Part shown: piece by piece, positions 46,303-56,831 of the stretch | Layout of the letters: the number at the start of each line of letters is the position of its first letter | Numbering within the stretch: position 1 is the first letter of the stretch | Source: Flammula alnicola | Taxonomy: Eukaryota; Basidiomycota; Agaricomycetes; Agaricales; Strophariaceae | Direction of reading: 5' to 3' | Assembly (NCBI GenBank): GCA_015499995.1 | Contig: JADNRV010000040.1 | Span: 124,001 to 188,000, forward strand | Length of the DNA: 64,000 nt | Made by a program: the position numbers and the translations under genes | Notes under the pieces: generated by a model | What the model saw: only the letters and a program-made list of their open reading frames with translations | Told to the model about the DNA's origin: nothing | Database searches by the model: none

Positions 46303-47049
46303 TCAGCCTAGTTTCTGAATTGTCAACCAGATTCTGTCCGTTATTCCAGTAATGCCAATGTTATTTTGCTCCCTAGCTATTTCCGCGAAGCGCACGCGCT
46401 GAGCCTCTATATCCAACTCTGAGTCAGGTATATTGACGCCGCCCCACTCTCGGGGATCGGTTCCTTTTCCTTTATCCGAAGGCCCAGCCTGTGTCTCTAA
46501 AATTTCATCTCCATTCTCACTATCCGAATGGAATTGTTCCTCGTGATTGAGTCTTATTTCCGGGGCTAAACCCTCTAACTGCTCAAGTCTTGCCAAAATG
46601 GCTTCCATGAATGGCAACAGGGTCTCTACCTTTGCCTTGCTTTCAGAGACTGCTTGCATAGCATCCCGGACTTCATCTGAGTTCAATGAAATGGTATTCT
46701 CCTCAGGACTGTGTACACTATTAGCTAACTCGTCTTGCGACGAAGCTTGCGCTGCCCGACGGTCACCAGAAGGTCTCCCGTGGCTATTATTGGCCATCCT
46801 CGGCCCAGTTGGGTCCGAAGCCTGCGCCATGGCGTCCCCATCCGGGGAACCGCCTAAATCTTCTTCCCCATCACTCGACGAGCGCGAGGAAGGAAGGCCG
46901 CCGGGCACCATCAGGTCCCGCGCAGCGAAGTCGTCAACGACATCGTCGTCGACCGGCTCAGGAGTCCCCCGTGGCGTGAAGTCACCTTCTACCGCGGGGG
47001 CTGTTGACAGCAAGCGTGTCCGTGAACGCAAATTGCGGTCCGTAGACAT
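46303..47049 (-). CDS. Gypsy Gag N-terminal part
   Basis: 248 codons from ATG 47049, directly downstream of the 5' LTR. Acidic, Ser/Asp-rich N-terminus, a helical segment (AKVETLLPFMEAILARLEQLEG) and the block DPREWGGVNIPDSELDIEAQR. The frame ends at 46303 with a non-conserved tail, while the adjoining frame downstream is open across the last 50 bp. A one-base shift near 46340-46365 probably split a single gag gene. Confidence 0.7.
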   Translation of the reverse strand: MSTDRNLRSRTRLLSTAPAVEGDFTPRGTPEPVDDDVVDDFAARDLMVPGGLPSSRSSSDGEEDLGGSPDGDAMAQASDPTGPRMANNSHGRPSGDRRAAQASSQDELANSVHSPEENTISLNSDEVRDAMQAVSESKAKVETLLPFMEAILARLEQLEGLAPEIRLNHEEQFHSDSENGDEILETQAGPSDKGKGTDPREWGGVNIPDSELDIEAQRVRFAEIAREQNNIGITGITDRIWLTIQKLG

Positions 47050-47207
47050 GTCTGACAACAGAGTAATAGGTTTTTTAGGTTAGAAAGTAACGACACACCT
47101 GGAAGTCCGGGGTGATCAAGCCTGGGTGATCCAAGAGAGTGTCGTTGAGGGGTTAGAGAGTAGAGTTGTGTAGAGTGTAGAAAGTAAAGCGGGTAGCTGT
47201 CAAAATA

Positions 47208-47463
47208 TGTGACGAGGCGTGAGAACACGAGTCTCGGCACACTCAAGAACTTTAGAAAGACAGAGTAAAGAGCTGAAATTCCAAGTCCCCGCAACCAGAG
47301 GTTGCGGCGACCCTTATATACTCTACGACAAACTGGGTTACGTAAGATAGAGAATGCGGAGCATGGGATAGGTAGCGGAAGGGAGACGGAGGTCAAGATC
47401 CTGACTAGATAAGATAAGATAAGTATTAGGTCGCACGCCTAGGCGCGCGACCGATCCGTCACA
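47208..47463 (-). repeat. 5' LTR of the gypsy element
   Basis: Partner of the LTR at 38501-38756. It should contain the element promoter and transcript start. A TATATACTC-like word lies inside it near 47314-47325 (+ strand coordinates). No primer-binding tRNA match was assigned. Confidence 0.95.
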
Positions 47464-47858
47464 TTATCGGTGTCCCTGAAAAGCATGTCTTTCACATGGT
47501 GTTAAAAAGGGGTGGAAGAACCTGAGTGTTACCAAAAAGGTCGGATTGTAACCGGGTTATTTAATTTTTATGTGGCGCAGCAAATAATTCACCGGCTCAG
47601 AGCGACTCGGAGCTCTTGTGCGCTTACACCAACCAAGGGCGTGAATTGTGATTCAGGCTGCCATTAATCCTTAATAATGGAACCTTGAAAGCACCCTGAC
47701 GCCCTAGTCCTCAAGGCGCTGAGCAATATATCACACCAGTAATGCACCCATCGGATCCACTGTCACTTTATTGACGATAAGTGTACCACAAGCACATAGG
47801 TATAACTCACCCCCGAGTACAACGGCATGAGGTTAATTTATGCCGCGGGAGACACGGC
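47464..47858. other. Intergenic, no gene seen
   Basis: Between the gypsy 5' LTR and the 3' end of the APH-like gene. It includes the TTATC target duplication at 47464-47468. Confidence 0.5.
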
Positions 47859-48822
47859 TCAATACCGCAGAGGCTCTTGAAAAGAAGTGTCCAAAAGCCT
47901 AATATAACTATCATGAATAATAGTCCGAGCACCAAAGGTGCGTTCCAAGACTGTGCGCCACTTTTTAGACCACCGAGCATCCCTCCACATGACCATTGTC
48001 TCCCAAAATTCTGGGTAGCAGCCGAACGTTTCCCAGTCTACAATACCGACGATTTCCCCCTTATCGATGAGAACATTTCGTCCGGCGAGATCTCCGTGTG
48101 TGAGGACAGCGCGGTCATGCTCAGTTCTATCGAGGGGGATGTCGAGTTTAGATCGAGAGAGCCAATAGGCATTGAAGTCGGTGACAGATTGAAATGCATC
48201 GGCCGGCTCCACGCTGTTGTGAACTTCGTCCCAAGGAAGGGCTCGGAAGTAGACGTTTCTGAATGGACCTCCGTTACTAGAACCCAAGGATGTCTGCGGA
48301 GCGATGGGAAGCCCCCTGATTTGTAGTATAAAATCTGCAAGTTGTTCGGCAATGCCTTGAAGCTCCTCGAGTGACAAGCTGATGTACGAGTCAATGAGGG
48401 TGGTCCCAGCTACAAAATCCATGACAATGTAGACAGTCCCTTCTCGCTCGAAAGCCATATGAATTCGCGGAACAGGAATTGTCGTGTGCTGCCGAAAGAA
48501 GTCCATGATGCGCGATTCTTCCAGTCCGACGTTGTAGCCAGAGGAATCATATTTGACGCAGCGACCATCGTTTAGATTTTGCCAAGGGCTGTAAGGGTTT
48601 CCCGAGGATTTTTTAGACACTTTCAGCTTTTCCAGTACGTCGAGGATGCTGTCCTCGTCCGGATTTAACACGTCTGGAGGAAGCACATGGTGCTGCAAAG
48701 ACAGGCCTGGAAATTACTGAGAAACGACCGCGAGATTTGGAAATCGTAATAAATTTACCAGCTGAGAAGGATGAGCTGTGAGTAGGCTCACCTTCAAATG
48801 AGTTATTGTCCGTTGGTGACAT
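47859..48822 (-). CDS. APH-family (aminoglycoside phosphotransferase-like) small-molecule kinase
   Basis: Minus-strand exons 48822-48792 and 48706-47859; 292 residues. Protein-kinase-like fold with VYIVMDFVAGTTLID at the hinge, the catalytic loop LTHGDLAGRNVLI (Brenner HxDxxxxN) and the metal-binding VDWETFG. This family (PF01636) is greatly expanded in filamentous fungi. Substrates are mostly unknown, and the name does not imply antibiotic resistance. The first exon codes only ten residues (MSPTDNNSFE) and is supported by a good donor and by frame continuity. Confidence 0.82.
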
Positions 48823-49225
48823 GGTGGACAGATGCAACGTTCCGGGTCGTTCATCGTTGACGTTGCAACTCGGATCAACCTGGCTCGTGGGCACATGACC
48901 GGTGACCGGCTAAGGATTGAGTATTTTGCTCCCTGTGGACTCAGTCAGACTCAGTCAAGCTCACGACTAGCATTGTCGACAACCTGTTATGCCAATGAGA
49001 TGTCTCGCAAATCTTTCGAAATTTAATATAATCGAATCCAACTCTCAATATACTAGGAGGTGGAGATTCAATGGAATAAGTCATAAATAAAAGGAAAAAG
49101 GATTACCAAAAGGACTAAGTCTCGTAGAAGTGATGCGCATGGGTGAGGGTAAACATAAAACATACGATAGTCCTGATGAATTACGCGGATAGTTATGGAA
49201 GGGTTGAATGACGAGGGTATATTGA
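48823..49225. other. Intergenic, no gene seen
   Basis: Upstream of the APH-like gene and downstream of EMC2. The direct repeat CAGTCAGACTCAGTCAAGCTC lies near 48941-48961. No gene signal. Confidence 0.45.
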
Positions 49226-50379
49226 TCACTGTCTTCCAGACATCCAATTCGACACCAAACTGCGAGCTTGAATACCTTGTTCGCCACTGTATGCTGTTAG
49301 GACTCTCTCTGTCGCTAGTTCGTCGATAAGTTTGATGTTCTTGGGAACTGGTGTATTTGACTGTGAACTGTGAGTTGTCGAGGAAGAAACAAGTTGCCGT
49401 GTGCACTGGAGTCGCATGAGGAAAGGTTCTTTTGATTGGGTGAACGAACATACCAGTTTTGTGCCCCACCACGCTCGTACAGATATTCCCAGAGGAATAG
49501 TATCCTCGTCTTCGCCTTCATTCATGTCAATGACAACAAGGAACATTTTCAGAGCCAATGGTATATCACCAGAGGTGTAGGCGGTTTCGGCAAATTGGAG
49601 GAATGTGAATGGATTCTGAGGAGTGAGGAGGAGAGCATGGGAGAGGGCTTGAAGGGCAGAGGTATATCTAGAATAATCGTTGTCAATATCGGAATTGAAA
49701 TCGTGCAAGGGACAAGAGGACGCACTGGTTGCATGATGAGTGAATGTCCGCAAGCTCTAGCCATCCTTCTACGTCAGTGTAGAACGTGTCCAAATACTCG
49801 TTCAAGTCCTCTACAGCTTTCTCTATCTTGCCAACGCGCCTGAGAATGGATATCCGTCGTTTCCAAATGGCCTATGGATGTTTAATTAGAGAATCAAGTA
49901 AATGGGGTTGCAATGTCTTACCGCGTTGGCAGAGTTGATGCGTAGTAGCTCGTCATAGAAGGCGAGTATCGTACTGGGCGGCTCTGTCGCCTCCATTCGA
50001 ATGCCAGTCAGTACGTCCACCCGTGGCGAGTCGGGAAACTTCTCGCCCAGTTGCTTGAGGCATTGCTAATGCGCAACCTTTGTTAATGTCAAAGCGCGCA
50101 TTATAGCAGTCCAGATGTTACACATACGTCTGCTATGTCTAGTCGTCCAATATCAACGGCAGCTAGTGCAAGTTGCTCAAGGAATGCCCATCCTGATGTG
50201 AGAACATGGATTAGTGACGTGTTAAACAAGCAATTATCGGTTTCTTCACCTTCGTCGCCAAGTTTTGTAGATTTTCCTGACTTCAGCACAATAAGACCCT
50301 TTTCGAAGGTCTCTTGTGATTCCCTAGTGTTATTTGTTCGAAAGGACGCGAGTTTCTGGAGAGCGGATTGTAGCGACAT
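49226..50379 (-). CDS. EMC2: ER membrane protein complex subunit 2 (TPR protein)
   Basis: Minus-strand exons 50379-50250, 50192-50128, 50065-49922, 49871-49726, 49667-49454, 49405-49226; 292 residues, matching the usual Emc2 size of about 290-300. It is a TPR superhelix: AFLEQLALAAVDIGRLDIAD, QCLKQLGEKFPDSPRVDVL, STILAFYDELLRINSANAAIWKRR, AVEDLNEYLDTFYTDVEGWLELADI, ALQALSHALLLTPQNPF and FAETAYTSGDIPLALKMF. In the EMC, which inserts TM helices at the ER, subunit 2 is the soluble cytosolic scaffold. It is divergently transcribed from FOL1 with only 125 bp between the two ATGs. Confidence 0.92.
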
Positions 50380-50504
50380 GAAGAGAGAGATTGCAGTTAC
50401 GTAATGTCTGTGATGGTCGACATTATTTTCTCAACTTCGTCACCGACCACCACCATTCAGCGATACCGACTTTTTCGTCTCAAGGTCAAAGGTGTACAAG
50501 GACA
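50380..50504. promoter_or_regulatory. Compact bidirectional promoter region EMC2/FOL1
   Basis: The 125 bp between the start codons of two divergent housekeeping genes must include both promoters and 5' UTRs. It contains a palindromic TTACGTAA at 50398-50405 (CRE/bZIP-like word), a C/A-rich patch (CACCGACCACCACC) and no TATA box. Function is inferred from position only. Confidence 0.55.
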
Positions 50505-53346
50505 ATGAGAGACGAATCTACAAAGTGAGATATCCGCAATCTTTTCTGAAGTTATTCACAATATCAGCCAAGTAGGCAAAAAATCCGACACCATCCGAAT
50601 CAATGATCTTATCCTGCCCGTCTCGCTTAAGACGGGTGCACAGTGGCAATCAGAAGGCTCTGAACCTACTGAACAACCTATATCGATATCAATCTTTATC
50701 TATCACAACGTGTCGCGAACTGCCAATGCCGACGACTTATCCTATTCGATTAATTATTCAGATATCGCAAAGGAAATCCGAGCATCTGTGATCTCTACGC
50801 CATTTATATGTCTCCAGGACCTGTCGCGACACATCTGCAATGCGATTCACGAATTTTCGTCTCTCGTGAACCTCCTGGGTGGATTGGAAATCCGTATCAG
50901 AGTCGCTCAGTTGAAGGCACCTCTGCATTGCAAAACGGTTGCCGTCGAACACCTTGCAAAATTCTCTTCCGACGGTTCATGGTCGGCACACGAGATCACC
51001 CATATTGTGGAAGATTTAACATGCCCAACTATCGTCGGAGTAGGTTCCGCTGAACGCCTGGAGAAGCAAGATGTCGTCGTCAACCTTTCCATCAACACCG
51101 GCGAGCAAGGCCTGGATCAACGAGATTGGATAGACCTTCGAGCCCTCACGCGGATTCTGTACGAAGTGCATCCCTTTCCTCTGTTCGGTTTTGCTCTAAA
51201 CTAACATGTATACATCCAGGAAATATCCAAGTCGGATTTCCTCACACTGGAGGCATTGACCTCGTTTCTTGCGTCAGAAACACTGTCCACCTTGAAATCA
51301 TATCAACCCTCTCCTATCGTTTCAATCAGAGCCGCGAAACCATCTGCCCTGACCCTCGCACGTTCAGCCGAAGTCCAGGTACTGCGCACTTTGTTCGACT
51401 ACCCAGATCAGGTCGATATGAGCCAGACAGCGTTGCCTGAAATTCAGACCCCTACAACTGCAGCGCAATATTCCGAATTTGATCTCTCCAAGGCGGCAAT
51501 CGCTCTTGGTTCCAACCTAGGTGATTCTTTCCAGAACATCGAGTATGCTTTGCGTCTTTTGGAAATACCTCAAGACGTTTTGGGCGACACTGGCGTAAGT
51601 ATGTCCGTCACTGTCGTGAACACCTCGTTCCTGTACGAAACTGCCCCCATGTATGTCATCGATCAACCGTCATTTATAAATTGCGCATGCGTGGTATGCG
51701 ATCTTCCCTCTGCATTACTGTTGGCATTCATTCTTTCACGTCCTTAGGTGGAGACCAATTTATCGCCAATGCTACTTCTTCGCTTGTTGAAGAAAATCGA
51801 ATCCATAGTCGGCCGAGTCCCATCAATACGGAATGGCCCACGTGCAGTTGATTTAGATATCATATTTTACGACAACGATGTCATTGATACACGACTCGAC
51901 AAACAGAACTTGGACGAGTTAGATGGAGAGCTGGTCATTCCACATCCTCGAGTACAGGAAAGAGAGTTCGTTCTGAGACCTCTAGCCGAGTATGTGATTT
52001 TCCTCCACCTCGTGCTGTCTTTACTGATTGCACTTTCCTCAAGCATGATTCCGAATTATATTCATCCCTTCCTTAACAAAACCGTCGAGGTCCTTTTCAA
52101 AGACGTCTGCGACCCAAAAACACCTCCCATGAACAAAATAATTCCCTATCCCCGTTTCCCGATATCGACCTCCTTTTCTTCTCCATATCACTCAATATCG
52201 CCCGTCCCCGAGACCCTGGCCTGCTGGTCCTATCCTTCAACCACTTCCTCCCGTTCTAAACCCAAAAATAGCAAGACACATGTTATGGCTACCCTCAATG
52301 TGACTCCCGACTCATTCTCTGATGGTGCCACGCACGACGTCCTTCCTGCCGCACTGGCATATGCTTGCTCCTCTGTCGCCGCCGGAGCTACTATCATCGA
52401 TATTGGAGGATATTCCACTCGCCCCGGAGCGGCCTTCGTTAGTGTGGAAGATGAAATCAGACGTGTTGTGCCCACTGTTACAGCAATGCGCGACTCCAAC
52501 GCCCTCAGTGATGTCTTGAAGGATAACAAGGAATTCTCACTAACCGATGATCTCCTCGACCGCATGGCGGATGTTCCGATCAGCGTCGATACGTTCCGCT
52601 GGGAAATCGCCGAAGCTGCCATCAAAGCAGGTGCAAATTGCATCAACGACGTGTACGCGTTCACTGGGCCCGATTCGTGGCCTACGCCGCAGCCGGATAC
52701 CGACCAAGGCAAGAAGGCAGCCGAGTATATGACCAAGATGAAGGCCGTGGCTCGAGAATATGCTGTCCCAGTTGTGTTGATGCATTCGCGAGGAGATGCC
52801 GGGAAGAACAAGGATTACAGTCAATACCATTATGCAGTCGATGTGCAGCAGGCGACATTGGAAGGCGTACGGATTGAACTTGGAGCCAAGGTGGATCAAA
52901 TTGTACTGGGGAAGGGTGGTGTGCGGAGATGGCTGGTCATCGCTGACCCCGGAATTGGGTTCAGCAAGACTCTGGAGGGGAATCTGGAGGTCCTGCGAGG
53001 TGCGCAGGACGTCGTGGCGGATGTGATGATCGGAGACCGACATGGTTAGTCCATGATCCCTATCTGATGAAATTCCGTTTGATTCAACTTCATCCTAGAT
53101 GGTAGCGGCACGTATCGGAACCCTTTGAGTGGGTACCCGCAACTCATTGGTGTTTCCCGAAAGTCTTTCCTCGGTGCGATTCTGGCGCAGGACCCCGAAG
53201 GGCGAGAGACACGACCCAAAGAGCGCACGTGGGCGACGGCCGCTGCTGTTACTTGTGCCGTCCAGCAAGGGGCATTGATAGTGAGAGTTCATGATGTGAA
53301 GGAGATGATGGATGTTGTGAAAGTCGCGGAAGCACTGTGGTCGTGA
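50505..53346 (+). CDS. FOL1: Trifunctional folate synthesis protein (DHNA/HPPK/DHPS)
   Basis: Exons 50505-50524, 50568-51165, 51220-51693, 51748-51989, 52044-53044, 53099-53346; 860 residues. Residues about 8-290 contain dihydroneopterin aldolase modules (DTIRINDLILPVSLKTG, then VVVNLSINTGEQGLDQRDW). Residues about 295-450 are HPPK (AAIALGSNLGDSFQNIEYAL, then NGPRAVDLDIIFYDN). Residues about 525-860 are dihydropteroate synthase (MATLNVTPDSFSDGA, DIGGYSTRPGA, GVSRKSFLGAIL, RVHDVKEM). It makes dihydropteroate from dihydroneopterin and p-aminobenzoate; in fungi the DHPS part is the sulfonamide target. The first exon (20 nt) and its 43-nt intron are the least certain part. The 54-nt intron at 51990-52043 has no stop in frame. 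Confidence 0.94.
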
Positions 53347-53641
53347 ACCCTGCCTGAAGTGAATAGCTAACTGAATTTGGATGAAATACTTGTCCGAACT
53401 TGATTTCCCTCCGTTCTATCACCACTTTTTCCTTCAGGACACAACGTCTGAAAGTTGAAGCTAACGTCGAAGATAGGACCTGATGGGACAAGATTTCTGT
53501 GCGATCACATGACCCTGTTATCCTCATGAGTCGTCGTCGGACGAGAACAGCCTTCAAAGCTTCATCAACTATAACCATCGTCGAGCTTCATAGAGTTCAC
53601 CGCAACCCATCCGTTTACTCTGCAGCTTCAACTTGGTTTCA

Positions 53642-55180
53642 ATGGTGCTTATCAGAAGCCCCGCATCTCCGTTAACACTACCTCAGGAACTCGTCGATCT
53701 CATCATCAACGAAGTTGTTGCTCAAACTGCCGACAACCCATCCTTGCGAGACAACACTCTCCGAGCCGTCTCGTGCATTTCCAAAACGTTTTATTTCCGA
53801 GCACGTGTCGAACTCTTCTCGAATATATATTTCCCAAGATATCAAAACAACGATCACGAGTCCACCCAAAGGCGCGCAGCTAGACTTATCGCCATCCTAG
53901 AAAAAGATGCATCATCGGTACATGGTATTCATTCCATAAGCCTTGTTCGCGACGTTCCTTCACATCTTTCTCCCTCGACTCCCAGTCTCAGTCGACTTCT
54001 CGTCAGGTCGAAAGGAGCAATTAATCACTTTGCGAGGCGAACAGGCCTGCAAAGGGATTACATGGTTAAACTTCTTCATCTCATATTGCGCTCGCCATCA
54101 TTGGAGAATTTTTCCCTCGAGGTTTATTCACATGGAGGCCCATGGTACCGCAACCGCAATCCTTGGACGTCCTTTAACAATCACGAAACATCTATCCTCA
54201 AAGGGATACGTTCAAATCCATCCCTCAAGTCATTGAAATATGTCGACATCGACGGTCTCCCGAAGGCATTCATTCTTGGGGATTTCGTGTCTAGCACCTT
54301 GCAAGAACTGGTGTTGATCCGTACAACCATCGCTCTACGGAAAGTTCGAGAAGTAGAGGAATACGACATTGCCTCCCGCACAGCAGGAAGAATTGAGACG
54401 CTCACGTTATGCCATGTGTGGTATGCGGGACTGTTTACCACTCTGCGAACCTACCTACCCCAACTCCCCTTTGGCTCGCGTTCTTTATCGCCATCTATCT
54501 ATTTTTCGAACTTGAAAACACTTACAGTCACCGTTGCAACCTCTCGGTACGATATGGAAGAGCTCTGGATATTTATGCTCGGTGTCTCTCGGAGTCTCGA
54601 GACGCTTGAGCTTCGAGATCATGAGGCCTATGTTTCAGGTAATTCTCCTTTATCCTTCTCATTAATATGTGTGCCTTTCCCTCGGCTGACGAGATCTTCA
54701 GAAAGAACCTTCATCGAACTTTTCTCTCTCGGCCAGCTGACGTCGTTGAAGACCCTAAAACTTTGTGCAAGCGTCTCCACATCCATCAGCAAAACGTGGG
54801 GGTCCAAGTTCAGGACTATGAATAAATTACTCGCCTCAGCAAAATCTCCCGTCGGAATCGAGTGCATATCCATCGAAATATATGTGGCGATTGAGCCAAA
54901 CTTGTGCACGGCGCTAATTCTTCAGGATCTAGGGTGGTCTTGGGTCGACGAAGGCTTGGTCAACCCACAACTTATGAGCTTGGGAAGCGTCCTCCTGCAT
55001 ATCAAGAAATATTATTATGATCCGAATTTCGATGATGGCATGCGATACCGACTTGGAGGTGACCAATTTGATCCTTTAATCCTCCTACCCCGCGCACCGG
55101 CTCGCCCCTCTATCGAATTCAAATGTAGCGTGGAGTCAATCTACAGTTCCCGACCATTAGGATCTCGTCTAGATATATAA
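53642..55180 (+). CDS. F-box-like protein, second
   Basis: Exons 53642-54638 and 54702-55180; 491 residues. The N-terminal LTLPQELVDLIINEVV, then LRAVSCISKTFYFRARVELFSNIYF is the degenerate F-box start common in Agaricomycetes. The rest shows irregular Leu-rich strands (SLENFSLEV, LKSLKYVDIDGL, LQELVLIRTTI, LKTLTVTVA, LKTLKLCASV). Probably an SCF substrate receptor; substrate unknown. The 63-nt intron is frame-neutral, so its removal was judged from the donor/acceptor pair and from the continuous Leu-rich pattern. The ATG at 53642 is the first in frame. Confidence 0.7.
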   Translation: MVLIRSPASPLTLPQELVDLIINEVVAQTADNPSLRDNTLRAVSCISKTFYFRARVELFSNIYFPRYQNNDHESTQRRAARLIAILEKDASSVHGIHSISLVRDVPSHLSPSTPSLSRLLVRSKGAINHFARRTGLQRDYMVKLLHLILRSPSLENFSLEVYSHGGPWYRNRNPWTSFNNHETSILKGIRSNPSLKSLKYVDIDGLPKAFILGDFVSSTLQELVLIRTTIALRKVREVEEYDIASRTAGRIETLTLCHVWYAGLFTTLRTYLPQLPFGSRSLSPSIYFSNLKTLTVTVATSRYDMEELWIFMLGVSRSLETLELRDHEAYVSGNSPLSFSLICVPFPRLTRSSERTFIELFSLGQLTSLKTLKLCASVSTSISKTWGSKFRTMNKLLASAKSPVGIECISIEIYVAIEPNLCTALILQDLGWSWVDEGLVNPQLMSLGSVLLHIKKYYYDPNFDDGMRYRLGGDQFDPLILLPRAPARPSIEFKCSVESIYSSRPLGSRLDI

Positions 55181-55610
55181 CTTTTGCATAGGTCTTCAAA
55201 GTTCAATATAACCTAATGGCACTTCTATAACCTGTTTGTTGATGATATGTATGTTGGATAAATTCTATTTTCTGTGATCTAGTTTTCTTTGCTCTCTTGA
55301 CTCAGATTTTACTCAACGGAGGACGTAGAGTAAAGGTGCAAACTGCCCTGCTTCAAGTTGGTTTTTGCTGATATGCACGGAACGAGAAGCATAGGCTGCC
55401 AAGCCTTATAATTACTTGCTTTCTGGTTGAGTGTAAAAAAAGGTTAAAGCTGTGCAGATACGATAAAATAATCTCTGACTGCTCCCAGTCATACACAAGT
55501 GATTTTTGGAGCAAACTTCCAACCAACTTCGCGATACTTGCTTGGATTGTCAAATTGAAATTAGTCCCGTACAGACGCGCATGAGGTATGTAACGTGACT
55601 AGTCTTGTGT
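55181..55610. other. Intergenic, no gene seen
   Basis: Between the F-box-like gene and the left end of the AcademH-like transposon. AT-leaning and without motif-supported frames. Confidence 0.5.
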
Positions 55611-55708
55611 AATTGAAACCGTGGCTGGCAGGGTGGGTCCCTTCGGTGTCAATAGGGCCTTATCTCTCATCGGCCGATGCACGTGCTCGATGCATGTGAC
55701 CCATCACG

Positions 55709-56775
55709 CTCAGTAAAAAATGAAGTCGGTAGTTAGTCGTGAATTGGTCACGAAATAGTCGGAAATAGAAAAACTTACCTTTCACTGACTATTATCTGCT
55801 TTGGGGAACGCGTTTTTGACTTGCGGCAACAGGTCAATGTTGTCTATAGTCAGTAAATTGTCATTACAGTGTATTCTCTAGTCGTGGCTGATCATACACT
55901 AGTCATACATCAGTAAAACTCTGATGACGGCAAAATGCAAATAAAATAGTCATAGAAAAGTCAGATCCCAGTCATTCTCTTTAATATTCCTCACTCCAGG
56001 CATTTAGAAAGCACAAAGAACAAAGGTATATTCCTAGGCCAGATACTACATATGTACCAATACAAAGATGGAGGGATGTATTACCATAATCCTAAACCCA
56101 ACATAGTGCCTCATTGCCCGTTCCTAACTTGACTCAATGACCGCATCCATGCCGGTCCACGAATTCTATTCCCTCGAGGATTTATTCTGCGCTTGGTGCG
56201 AGTGGAGGTGTCTGCACAATGTATGAGTCAATGGCGCGCAAGAAAAGGAAAGGAGACATACCCTTGTCTCGGAATCCATCCCTGTCCGTCGACCCTCTCC
56301 TCGAGCCTTCTGCGTAGCGTTAAGTCGCTGATTGGCATTGTATGCCTCTGGGGTGGCACTAAATGGTTTAAGTGCATGCAAATAAAGTAATAAAGATGAC
56401 CACATACCATGGAAAAGAGACGGCCATGCCGATAGGCAGAGCAGGAACTTACATGAAGTGGTCGAAGAGAACAAGTTGCGAATTCAGCCAAGTTGCGAAT
56501 TTGAACATTGTATTCACGTGATATATATGGGAACTTTCCCACAGTTCACCGACAAACGCGAAATCTGTCCGAGTTCACTTCCTCCAAACTTTGTCAAATG
56601 TAAGACTTGTAAGACTTGTATGACTAGTGTATGACTGAGCTACGACTATGATACGGAGGTGTCTGCGATGCCAAGAACTTTTTCAACAAGGCAAGACTTT
56701 TTGCTGACTTTTGCCGACTTTTGCTGACCTTGCATGACTCTGCATTGACTATGGCTAACTTTGCTTTTTACTGAG
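55709..56775. mobile_element. Nested non-coding TIR element, 1067 bp, with 7-bp target duplication
   Basis: Short TIRs CTCAGTAAAAA (55709-55719) and TTTTTACTGAG (56765-56775) are flanked by the direct repeat CATCACG (55702-55708 and 56776-56782). About nine AGTC words crowd the left 270 bp and about ten GACT words the right 190 bp, so the subterminal repeats are mirror-arranged, as in transposase-binding zones. No coding capacity was recognised. It sits 94 bp inside the left end of the AcademH-like element, between that end and the helicase ATG. The 7-bp duplication does not point clearly to a known superfamily. Confidence 0.72.
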
Positions 56776-56831
56776 CATCACGTCGCGCGTCAGTGTGTAC
56801 CGAGCAACACTGTTTACAGTGTTTACACCCT

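Larger units (their letters stand above)
38501..47463 (-). mobile_element. Full-length Ty3/gypsy LTR retrotransposon, 8963 bp
   Basis: Two 256-bp LTRs (38501-38756 and 47208-47463), apparently identical by eye and ending TG...CA, are flanked by the 5-bp duplication TTATC (38496-38500 and 47464-47468). Internal coding is all on the minus strand in the order gag, protease, reverse transcriptase, RNase H, integrase, which defines the Ty3/gypsy type. Identical LTRs mean very recent insertion, yet gag and pol each show an apparent single-base frame break, so this copy may be non-autonomous unless these are sequence errors. It separates the exopolyphosphatase gene from the APH-like gene. Confidence 0.95.
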
